Assembly (NCBI GenBank): GCA_021850375.1
Contig: JAJZLZ010000010.1
Span: 1-7,842 of the forward strand
DNA from: Microcaldota archaeon
GTDB lineage: Archaea; Micrarchaeota; Micrarchaeia; Micrarchaeales; Micrarchaeaceae
Direction of reading: 5' to 3'
DNA length: 7,842 bases
Below the pieces are notes generated by a model that saw nothing but the letters and a program-made list of their open reading frames with translations, did no database searches and was not told the origin of the DNA. The position numbers and the translations under genes are program-made. Shown in pieces: positions 1-6,190 of this stretch; position 1 is the first letter of the stretch, and the number at the start of each line of letters is the position of its first letter.

Positions 1-3
1 GCG

Positions 4-11
4 TTTAAATT
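4..11 (+). promoter_or_regulatory. Possible TATA box for the first small gene
   Basis: TTTAAATT matches the AT-only archaeal box A type and is centred about 37 bp before the ATG at 45, which would give a short leader containing the GGTGG site. The window begins 3 bp upstream, so no BRE or upstream gene can be judged. Confidence 0.3.
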
Positions 12-44
12 AGAAGAGCAGAAGAATTGGTATGTGGTGGAGTT

Positions 45-308
45 ATGGTGGATTTTAAGGCGCTGGAAATAATAAAAAGCGGAAGCATCAAGGTGCGCGT
101 CAAGCGAACGGGCATGATACAGCTGGTGACATTCAAGGTTAGGCGCGTGCAGCTTGGCAGTGAAATGTTTGCGGAACTGTATTTCCCGAGGGTGATAGAC
201 AGATCCGAGATACAGCGAGTTGCAAATGATATCGGATTGCCCGTCGAGGCAGAGGGCGTGCGCGCAATGCCACAGGGCATGACCGCAAAGGACTTCGTTA
301 ATCTATAA
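45..308 (+). CDS. Small protein of unknown function, 87 aa
   Basis: I do not recognise this protein. It is short, soluble and charged. The first half (residues about 4-52) alternates hydrophobic and basic residues, for example IKVRVKR and VTFKVRRVQL, as in a small beta sheet. The second half has a likely helix (DRSEIQRVANDIGLP) followed by a Gly/Met-rich tail ending KDFVNL. There is no signal peptide, membrane segment or cysteine. I chose the ATG at 45 because GGTGG (36-40) lies 4 nt upstream; the same frame can also start at a TTG at 27, giving 93 aa, and an in-frame stop at 6-8 limits it upstream. GC is about 50%, higher than in the genes that follow. The opposite strand is also open over this stretch (280-5), but its product is Ser/Thr-rich and featureless, so I prefer the + strand. 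Coding is likely; the function is unknown. Confidence 0.72.
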   Translation: MVDFKALEIIKSGSIKVRVKRTGMIQLVTFKVRRVQLGSEMFAELYFPRVIDRSEIQRVANDIGLPVEAEGVRAMPQGMTAKDFVNL

Positions 309-445
309 TGCTAAAGATTTGCAAATAACTGTTTAAAACCTGTTTATAAAAACAAAAGCTATTTTTGCAACAATACATTTTTATACACAAGGCCAATGGC
401 ATAGAAATGATTAAATATATCATGTAATAAAAATATGCTGATACA
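309..445. other. AT-rich intergenic region with terminator and promoter signals
   Basis: This 137-bp gap holds no convincing gene. It contains a T-run at 362-366 that could end the first gene's transcript, and several TATA-like strings: TTTATAAAAA (343-352), TTTTTATAC (378-386) and TTAAATATAT (411-420). The minus-strand open frame through here (543-298) is rejected because it overlaps the signal-peptide coding sequence and these promoter elements. Confidence 0.5.
411..420 (+). promoter_or_regulatory. TATA box for the giant surface protein, probably leaderless transcript
   Basis: TTAAATATAT is centred about 30 bp upstream of the ATG at 446. In archaea transcription starts about 25-30 bp downstream of box A, so the transcript would begin at or very near the start codon. 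This fits the absence of any GGAG/GGTG motif before that ATG. A second TATA-like string, TTTTTATAC at 378-386, would instead give a leader of about 35 nt. Which one is used cannot be settled from sequence alone. Confidence 0.5.
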
Positions 446-3400
446 ATGTCCAACAATTTGTCCTTATTTATGGTTCTTGCTGCTGTTTTTACAATGCTTT
501 TCGTTAGTATAAGCTCTGCGCAGTCATCATCTGCAACATACAATGTGGTATTTGCAGACTCCGGATTACAGTCTCAATATCTAATAGCTAAAATACAACT
601 GTCAAATTCATCACTAACATCTTCCGTAAATGTTGGCGGATCCGCTACCGAATCATTAAATCTTGTGCCCGGCACCTACACTATTAATCTTTCTCCAAGC
701 GTCACAACAGGTACGGGATACCTCTTTAAAAACTGGGTTTGGACAGCGGGCTCTGGATCTTCAGGACAAACAACAATCTCAAATATGTATTCGAATACAA
801 CTTCAATAAACATAGCATCTAACGGTACGCTTACTGCGGTATTTTATAAGATACCCAACATAAGCGTTTCGCTTCTGGCATCAAATGTCACATTAGACTT
901 TGGCCAAGAGGTTACTTTTACTGCGCCTGCAAGCGGCGGATTTGGTAATTACAACATTGAATGGGGGCCAATTGCGCCCGGCTCAAATTATGTGCCAAGC
1001 TATTGCGGATGGCTTCCAAAATCGGCGTTCCAATATCCGATCGTTACATTCAGTAACAGGGTCACATCACCAATATTAAATACCACTTCTGCTTCTGGCG
1101 TGCAATGCACAGAGGAGATAACAATAACAAACTCCACCCAGGGCATAAGTCCGGCAGTGGCATCCGTTCAGCTAACACTCTACCCTACACCAATGGCGAC
1201 TACATATGCAACTAATACCACACTTGGCACAAGCGGCGGCGCATCAGAAGAATCTACGATCTCTGTAAGCCTTGATGGCGGTGGCAGCCCTGAACTACAA
1301 AGCGGAAATGAGGGTAACACAGATTGGATGGTAAAGTACCCAGGTTCAAGTACGTGGTCAACATTGGGAACGACTGCCAGCAGTTTCTCATTCTGTGTGA
1401 ATCAAGGCGGCGAGTGCTTTACTCCGTATGAAAACAACCAATATATTTCCGGTACATACGAGTTCAAGAAATCAATAACCGATGTAGGAACAGGATACAC
1501 ATTTAATTCTAGTGTAATAAGCGTTAACGTCAATCCGATAAGCCCAACAACTACAGCGCAGCCGACATACAAGCTCTTCTTCCAATCTCAAAATGGGCAG
1601 ATAGTACTAAATGGCGTAGGGACGTTCGATAATGGAAGCGTGGATTCGTCTCTTGCAATAGGCAACTATGAAGTAACTGCAATTCCAAATGCAGGATATG
1701 CATTTAAGCAATGGCTCTTATGGAATGAGTCGGGGGACGCTCCGTTGTCGACAATAGCCACAACTCTCTCCAACCCAACGACATTGCAATTAGCAGACCA
1801 AGGCACGCCTAGCCCAAGCGGCACGCTACAGGCAATATTCCAACCGAGCGGTTCTGCAGTGCCTCTAGAACTCTTCCTAAATCCATCCAATATTATTTTA
1901 GATGGAGGGCAGGAGGTAAGTTTCAGCACGCAGCTTGAAAGTGGAAGCAATGGTCCGTATAATGTGGCATTTTCGGTGCATAGTGGCGGGAGTGCATGCG
2001 ACTGGTTGCCCCAATTCAACACGACATCGCTTTTATCCTCACTTGGCACAAGCGCAGTATCTCCTGTGGGATCTACAGAATACACCTGCAACTACCTGCT
2101 CACTGTTGCCAATATGACAACAGGTGAAATTCTAACCACCGCATCTGCGACACTTACGATATATCCAACGCCTATCGCGGTTGTGCACGTTACAAATGCA
2201 ACGATCGGAGGTAGTGGACCAAAAGAATCCACTATAAGTGTCACCTTAAATGGGGGCGGGTCACCAACAATTTCTACCCAGCAGATTGTGTGGTATGGCA
2301 AGGCGCCAGGTGCGAGTACGTTCGAATTGGCATCGATACCTGCAAATACTAATGACGTACCTTTCTATTCAACAGAGTCACAGGGTCCTGGAACCTACCA
2401 ATTCAGGGCGGTTATAACAGACAGCGGAACATACAAATCTCCATACTCCTTCAATTCAAGCATAGCTAGTGTTAATATTGAATCTGCCTCTTCTACAAAC
2501 TATTATTCCTTGACAATGAAGGGTCCATACAATCCTTACGGTTCTGCTTATTATGTAACCCCGGAAGGAGGCACATATAGCTTGGGAGATCGTGTTTCAA
2601 TAGGGTTAAACAATCTGCCTTCAGATCTAATCTTCAAAGGATGGATAGGGACTGGATATGGCAGTTATACAGGACCAAACGAATTTGCAAATGTAACGAT
2701 GGATGGCAATATAACCGAGTATGCAAACTACTATCCGACTTCGATAGGGTTATCTGTTAACTCGACTGACGGCGGCATTGCCACAATATCTCCACCTAAT
2801 ACTTCAGGCTATGCTTGTTGGCAGCCAAAGTGCACTTATTATATTCCATACAACTATAGTGCAACACTAACGGCGCATCCTCAAATAGGCTATACATTTT
2901 CAAGATGGGATTGCACCTATGATGGATATGCATGCAACAGCAGTTTTGTAATATCGGGAGCAAACATAACTCTGCCTTCACAGCTCTATTATTCTGTATC
3001 ATTAACTCCCGTGTTTGCTCCAAGTGCGCCAATTAATGCATGCAACATTGCATCTACTTTAGGCGCATCCGGTGCTGGTTATGGTGCTCCTCAGCTTAGC
3101 TGTGATGGAGTTTCCGTTGGTCTTGAGTATGTCACTAATGAGAGCGGTGTTTTAGGTGCAGACTACGATGTGTATGTAAACAATAAGTTATATTCAAATA
3201 ACTGGGTTGAATTAGGTTCATCGTTCAACGTAATTGCCTCAGGCGGCGCGGTGCGCGTATATAACCTTAACACATTATCTGCGCCTATTTCATCTGCTTC
3301 GCCCTCAGTTTTATACGGCTACGCTTCAACAGAAATAATCCCGATAAACTCGGTATCTACACCAACAACATCAAACTATAACATCAACTTCCAGGTCACA

Positions 3401-5206
3401 GGGATATCTGGAGTGACTAGCCAGGATCAAGATGGCATAAGCATATCAAATTCGAGCTGGGCTACAGGTTATTCCTCAGGCGCATCAGCCACCCTTGCAA
3501 ATGGCCAATATAATATATACACTTTCACGACTATACCTGGCTATACATTTAAGGGGTGGGAGTGGAGTTCTAATCAAGGATCATCGCAGGTAATTAATAG
3601 TGCATCAAATCCCGCTACACTTAATCTTGCTGGTACGGGCACGTTAACTGCGGTGTACGAACCTTCAAATACAACATCCAACAAATATACCTTTTCGGCT
3701 TATATGGGATCCTCTGGTGCATACACTCCAACAATATTTATCAACCTAACAGGCAATGGCCCGTGTTTTGTACAATCCTCTTCATGCATACTTGAATCAA
3801 CAAACGGGACATCGTTTATCGGTAGCTTCCCTGCGGGCACTAACATAACGCTTATAGCAACGCATAATACCGGACAATCCTGCTATTACACGACGTCTTC
3901 TGGGGATAAAATACCATGCAGCGCTTATCAGTTCTCAAACTGGATATGCAGCGGAATCTCAGGAGATATTAGCAATGGATGTTCGAATGTCAGATACACA
4001 GGATATAAAAATACTGATGCACTGATAACGCTGAGCGGCGATGTACAGGAAGTCGCATCGCTCTATGTCAATCAGCAGAGCAATGAATATACAATATCAC
4101 AAGGACAGAGCGTAAATTACGGTCCGTGGGCTATTGAGCTGGACGGTCTTGGCATATTTAATTCTAGCAGCATTAGCGATGCTACGTTTAATATTTACTA
4201 TAATGGCTCTTCAATCGGTGTTGAAAGCATAATACCCGGTTCAGAAAAGATATTGAGCAATCATTTAAACTCAATATTATCTGTGCTTTCAATAAATCTT
4301 ACAAGCACCTATCCTGGTTTGTATGCATCGCAGAAAATCGCAACATTCTCTGTTGATGCGTTTAACCTATCTACAAGCCCGATGAGTGCAACTATAAATC
4401 AGGGCCAAACAATATTACTAACTGCTTCGGTTCCTGGAAGCACAGGCAGTTATACATACACATGGTATAATGAAACGAATGGAAATTCAGGTGATGGTAA
4501 GTATATGCAGAGCGGCAGCACACTTAACATACTTGGAGGGCAAGTAGGCACATTCGAGTATGACGTGTGCGTTTCAAGCAATTCGGGCATGCTGATACAA
4601 AATGACGGTGAGATTTCATCTATATGCACCGTCCAATACCCCATAGCCATTACGGTCAACCCATCAAATACTCCAATTACAACCACCGTAGCTACTACGA
4701 CAACAATTGTCCCTACTAGCATTACCTCTACCATTATTCCTCCAGCGCCGCCCAGCACCATTATTAACTACAATGTTTCGTTTAAACCGGGATGGAATCT
4801 GTTTTCTGTGCCTGTTAATTATGTAACAAATATCAACTACAATGAACCCAATGCATGCAATCAGAATGACTTCAACGGAGGCCCATTCACCTACAGCAAT
4901 GGCGAATATGTTAATTCATATAATATATATGGTGGCGTAGGTTACTTTGTTTATGACAACACCGCATGCAATATAGATTTCGAAGGGCCTGCGATGTCTA
5001 AAAACACCTCCCTTTCAAAGGGTTGGAATATATTCGGCGTTGCATCAGCTACGCAGTTTAGTGCAATAGAAGGAAACTGCAACATAGTCAGTGGGCCTTT
5101 CTCTTATGATCAGTCAAGTAACGCATATTACAGCGCCACATCGCTTGTTCCTGGCGTAGGGTATTTCGTATATGTAGGTGCGTCTTGCACTCTTACGCAG
5201 TCCTGA
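446..5206 (+). CDS. Giant secreted surface protein with InlB-like and Ig-like beta repeats, 1586 aa
   Basis: This is a predicted secreted cell-surface or adhesin-like protein. The signal peptide has its hydrophobic core at residues 9-23 and likely cleavage after SSA (about 25); its N-region carries no positive charge, which is unusual, but an in-frame stop at 428-430 excludes a longer start. Modules in order: InlB B-repeat-like 32-135, Ig-like 136-245 and 246-372, then the same three again at 373-466, 470-572 and 573-683. Two divergent InlB-like modules follow (686-860), an unassigned beta region (861-976), InlB-like 977-1073 and 1079-1212, a beta domain starting near 1214 (SQGQSVNYGPWAIELDG), and an Ig/PKD-like domain 1306-1406. 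A Thr/Ile/Pro linker (1409-1440) leads to two GWNLF modules (1445-1586). The InlB-like modules share GYxFKxW and end in TLTAVF-type strands. Many N-x-S/T sites suggest glycosylation. There is no C-terminal membrane helix. The specific ligand or role is unknown; an S-layer component is an alternative. Confidence 0.9.
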   Translation: MSNNLSLFMVLAAVFTMLFVSISSAQSSSATYNVVFADSGLQSQYLIAKIQLSNSSLTSSVNVGGSATESLNLVPGTYTINLSPSVTTGTGYLFKNWVWTAGSGSSGQTTISNMYSNTTSINIASNGTLTAVFYKIPNISVSLLASNVTLDFGQEVTFTAPASGGFGNYNIEWGPIAPGSNYVPSYCGWLPKSAFQYPIVTFSNRVTSPILNTTSASGVQCTEEITITNSTQGISPAVASVQLTLYPTPMATTYATNTTLGTSGGASEESTISVSLDGGGSPELQSGNEGNTDWMVKYPGSSTWSTLGTTASSFSFCVNQGGECFTPYENNQYISGTYEFKKSITDVGTGYTFNSSVISVNVNPISPTTTAQPTYKLFFQSQNGQIVLNGVGTFDNGSVDSSLAIGNYEVTAIPNAGYAFKQWLLWNESGDAPLSTIATTLSNPTTLQLADQGTPSPSGTLQAIFQPSGSAVPLELFLNPSNIILDGGQEVSFSTQLESGSNGPYNVAFSVHSGGSACDWLPQFNTTSLLSSLGTSAVSPVGSTEYTCNYLLTVANMTTGEILTTASATLTIYPTPIAVVHVTNATIGGSGPKESTISVTLNGGGSPTISTQQIVWYGKAPGASTFELASIPANTNDVPFYSTESQGPGTYQFRAVITDSGTYKSPYSFNSSIASVNIESASSTNYYSLTMKGPYNPYGSAYYVTPEGGTYSLGDRVSIGLNNLPSDLIFKGWIGTGYGSYTGPNEFANVTMDGNITEYANYYPTSIGLSVNSTDGGIATISPPNTSGYACWQPKCTYYIPYNYSATLTAHPQIGYTFSRWDCTYDGYACNSSFVISGANITLPSQLYYSVSLTPVFAPSAPINACNIASTLGASGAGYGAPQLSCDGVSVGLEYVTNESGVLGADYDVYVNNKLYSNNWVELGSSFNVIASGGAVRVYNLNTLSAPISSASPSVLYGYASTEIIPINSVSTPTTSNYNINFQVTGISGVTSQDQDGISISNSSWATGYSSGASATLANGQYNIYTFTTIPGYTFKGWEWSSNQGSSQVINSASNPATLNLAGTGTLTAVYEPSNTTSNKYTFSAYMGSSGAYTPTIFINLTGNGPCFVQSSSCILESTNGTSFIGSFPAGTNITLIATHNTGQSCYYTTSSGDKIPCSAYQFSNWICSGISGDISNGCSNVRYTGYKNTDALITLSGDVQEVASLYVNQQSNEYTISQGQSVNYGPWAIELDGLGIFNSSSISDATFNIYYNGSSIGVESIIPGSEKILSNHLNSILSVLSINLTSTYPGLYASQKIATFSVDAFNLSTSPMSATINQGQTILLTASVPGSTGSYTYTWYNETNGNSGDGKYMQSGSTLNILGGQVGTFEYDVCVSSNSGMLIQNDGEISSICTVQYPIAITVNPSNTPITTTVATTTTIVPTSITSTIIPPAPPSTIINYNVSFKPGWNLFSVPVNYVTNINYNEPNACNQNDFNGGPFTYSNGEYVNSYNIYGGVGYFVYDNTACNIDFEGPAMSKNTSLSKGWNIFGVASATQFSAIEGNCNIVSGPFSYDQSSNAYYSATSLVPGVGYFVYVGASCTLTQS
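539..2494 (+). repeat. Tandem duplication of a three-domain protein unit
   Basis: Residues 32-372 and 373-683 of the surface protein repeat the same order: an InlB-like module, an Ig-like module with (D/G)GQEVxF and CGWLP/CDWLP, then a module opening YPTP. The best-conserved stretch is YPTPxA, TN(T/A)T, ESTISV(S/T)L, GGGSP, and both copies end with a GTYxF...SFNSS-like segment. The DNA of the two copies differs strongly where the protein matches, so the duplication is old and kept at protein level. Confidence 0.75.
4671..4766 (+). other. Thr/Pro-rich linker (stalk) in the surface protein
   Basis: Residues about 1409-1440 are almost entirely Thr, Ile, Val, Ser and Pro (ITTTVATTTTIVPTS, then PPAPPS). 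Linkers like this usually form extended, often O-glycosylated stalks between folded extracellular domains. Here the linker separates the beta-repeat body from the C-terminal GWNLF pair. Confidence 0.7.
4772..5203 (+). repeat. Two C-terminal GWNLF modules
   Basis: Two imperfect modules of about 65-72 residues sit in tandem (about 1443-1514 and 1516-1586). Shared elements in order are GWN(L/I)F.V, a Cys, GPF(T/S)Y, a Tyr-rich turn, GVGYFVY, and a second Cys followed by a short hydrophobic strand. The cysteine pairs are C1471/C1508 and C1545/C1581, spaced 37 and 36 residues apart, consistent with one disulfide per module. The protein ends five residues after the last Cys. Confidence 0.8.
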
Positions 5207-5217
5207 TTAAACTTATT

Positions 5218-5223
5218 GGTGGG
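5218..5223 (+). promoter_or_regulatory. Strong ribosome binding site for the downstream membrane protein
   Basis: GGTGGG lies 4 nt before the ATG at 5228 and matches the archaeal anti-Shine-Dalgarno well. It lies in the 21-nt gap after the surface-protein stop. With no promoter seen in that gap, it supports co-transcription with the surface-protein gene. Confidence 0.7.
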
Positions 5224-5227
5224 ATAG

Positions 5228-5548
5228 ATGGATAACACGGGAAACAACAAAAATCCAACGGTTGTAGCAAATTCTGGAAATAATCAAATTGCTGTGGTTG
5301 CAGCCTTAGTGGTTATAGTGATTGTGGCACTAGTTGGGTATTATTGGTACCATAATATTTACAGTCGTGGAACTCTTGCTACTAAAGCCATAACTGCGCC
5401 GCCTGCGAATAAAACACAGGCCTCCTCTATTACAACGACTACGCAACAGTTCTCAAAGCCTATGAATGTGTCAGGTACAAACGGAATATTTAACGGCGTT
5501 AGCAATTCGCAGCAAAAACCTCCGACACCACCATCTAGTGTAGGTTAA
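5228..5548 (+). CDS. Small single-pass membrane protein with Thr/Pro-rich tail, 106 aa
   Basis: I do not recognise a named family. The protein has a polar Asn-rich N-terminus (residues 1-20), one clear membrane helix (about 21-40, IAVVAALVVIVIVALVGYYW), then a low-complexity region rich in Thr, Ser, Pro, Asn and Gln with two N-glycosylation sequons (NKT 61-63, NVS 80-82) and a PPTPP end. The tail resembles an extracellular linker, although basic residues just after the helix (R47, K53) leave the topology uncertain. It starts at an ATG with a strong GGTGGG site and lies 21 nt after the giant surface-protein gene, so the two are probably one operon. The surface protein has no anchor of its own; this protein could tether or help secrete it, but that is inference from position alone. 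Confidence 0.82.
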   Translation: MDNTGNNKNPTVVANSGNNQIAVVAALVVIVIVALVGYYWYHNIYSRGTLATKAITAPPANKTQASSITTTTQQFSKPMNVSGTNGIFNGVSNSQQKPPTPPSSVG

Positions 5549-5557
5549 TATTAATAG

Positions 5558-5565
5558 TATTTTAT
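5558..5565 (+). promoter_or_regulatory. Possible TATA box before the two-helix membrane protein
   Basis: TATTTTAT lies 9 nt after the previous stop codon and would place a transcription start near 5593. It could give the next gene its own promoter. The T-rich context could equally be a terminator for the upstream operon. Weak evidence. Confidence 0.25.
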
Positions 5566-5639
5566 CCTATACTTGGCCCAGAGTAAGTCTGCGCCATTTA
5601 CAGGTTTTGGATGCCACTAAAATTAATCGGTATATTACA

Positions 5640-5912
5640 ATGGCCAACATGAAGCAGTTAGAATTTGAGATAAAGGCGATAAAGGCCAGAAATGCACGGG
5701 TAGAGGCAGATAAAGCATGGGAGCGAAGCTACACACGTAGGGCTTTGCTTTTATTATTTACATATCTAGCAATAGGGCTCTACCTCAATGCGATAGGTAT
5801 ACAGAATGCATGGCTGAATGCAATAGTGCCATCAATCGGATTTTTGCTATCAACCCTCACGTTGCCATTTTTCAAGGATTACTGGCTGCGCAAGTATTGG
5901 AAGCAAAACTAA
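5640..5912 (+). CDS. Two-helix membrane protein of an uncharacterised widespread family, 90 aa
   Basis: The layout is a charged helical N-terminus (residues about 4-30, possible short coiled coil, RNARVEADKAWE), then Arg-Arg, two membrane helices (about 35-53 and 57-78) and a basic, aromatic C-terminus. The pattern RNxRVExDKAWExSxTRR, then NAxVPxxGFLLSTLTLPFxK, matches small proteins I recall from many candidate-phyla bacteria and DPANN archaea. No function is known to me. By the positive-inside rule both termini are probably cytoplasmic, making it a hairpin in the membrane. The start is uncertain: ATG 5640 (used here), ATG 5649 and TTG 5607 (101 aa, AGG just upstream) are all in frame; family members, as I recall them, begin close to the KQLE segment, favouring an ATG. 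It lies 91 nt after the preceding gene. Confidence 0.83.
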   Translation: MANMKQLEFEIKAIKARNARVEADKAWERSYTRRALLLLFTYLAIGLYLNAIGIQNAWLNAIVPSIGFLLSTLTLPFFKDYWLRKYWKQN

Positions 5913-6084
5913 GCAGTCTAAAAGTTACTTTTAGAATAAATCTATCAGGTAGCAATCATATGCTAATTTTTACTCAGATTGCAAAATATTGCATTAACTC
6001 TTATTCAAAGCCCATATTAGTTTTAACTAGTCAAAGTTAAGCCGATTCAAATTTGACTGCCATTTTTGTGATGTAACGATTAAT
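5913..6084. other. Convergent AT-rich intergenic region without a gene
   Basis: These 172 bp lie between the end of the + strand block and the 3' end of the - strand tRNA. I see no credible gene. Contents are the 19-nt palindrome, a T-run (5967-5971), and a short inverted repeat TTAACT/AGTTAA (6023-6028 and 6035-6040) with a 6-nt loop. One + frame (5810-6040) runs into it from inside the two-helix gene but shows no protein-like pattern. Confidence 0.55.
5917..5935. repeat. Perfect 19-nt palindrome just after the two-helix protein gene
   Basis: TCTAAAAGT and ACTTTTAGA are exact reverse complements around a single central T, beginning 4 nt after the stop codon. It could be a transcript-end hairpin (weak, AT-rich), an mRNA stabiliser or a protein binding site. 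A five-T run at 5967-5971, 31 nt further on, is a candidate archaeal termination site. Confidence 0.5.
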
Positions 6085-6157
6085 TAGCCCCGACCGGATT
6101 TGAACCGATGTTCATGGGTCCAAAGCCCATTGTCCTTGGCCACTAGACGACGGGGCT
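6085..6157 (-). tRNA. tRNA-Gln (anticodon TTG)
   Basis: The 73-nt cloverleaf folds completely on the minus strand. The acceptor stem AGCCCCG/CGGGGCT has 7 pairs with discriminator A. The D arm has a 3-pair stem GTC/GAC. The anticodon stem is ATGGG/CCCAT around loop CTTTGGA, putting TTG at 6123-6121. The variable loop is GAAC, and the T arm ATCGG/CCGGT (one T-G pair) encloses TTCAAAT. There is no intron and no encoded CCA, so CCA must be added enzymatically. The A1-U72 first pair is, as I recall, typical of archaeal tRNA-Gln. U34 should read CAA and CAG. The gene lies 25 nt after the proline dehydrogenase stop. Confidence 0.97.
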
Positions 6158-6182
6158 GCGTATTAATATATCTCAAATACTG

Positions 6183-6190
6183 CTATATAG
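6183..6190 (-). promoter_or_regulatory. Possible TATA box of the tRNA-Gln, at the 3' end of proline dehydrogenase
   Basis: Read on the minus strand, CTATATAG is centred about 30 bp before the tRNA 5' end, the expected archaeal spacing. It overlaps the proline dehydrogenase stop codon. A second AT string, ATATATTAAT (6163-6172), is too close to the tRNA to serve as its box A. Read-through from the operon followed by RNase P cleavage is the alternative. Confidence 0.4.

Noticed and set aside
1..13. End of an upstream gene (frame 2 stop TAG at 11-13)
   Set aside because: Only three codons are visible, too little to claim a gene.
5..280. Minus-strand open frame opposite the first small gene
   Set aside because: Ser/Thr-rich product with no domain pattern; the + strand frame has a ribosome binding site and a better amino-acid pattern.
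298..543. Minus-strand open frame across the 309-445 gap
   Set aside because: Covers the surface-gene promoter and signal-peptide coding sequence; the product is a hydrophobic, Ile/Cys-rich translation of AT-rich DNA without family features.
1666..3032. Several open frames (both strands) inside the surface-protein gene, including 1666-2091, 1935-2117, 2092-2301 and 2796-3032
   Set aside because: All lie within the clear repeat-protein frame and show no motifs; they are shadows of its Ser/Thr/Gly-rich codons.
4450..4761. Minus-strand frame with a Val/Thr-rich hydrophobic product
   Set aside because: The hydrophobic run is simply the reverse reading of the Thr-rich linker codons.
5810..6040. 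+ strand open frame running from the two-helix gene into the convergent gap
   Set aside because: Starts inside a supported gene in another frame, has no ribosome binding site and no protein-like pattern in the part that extends past it.
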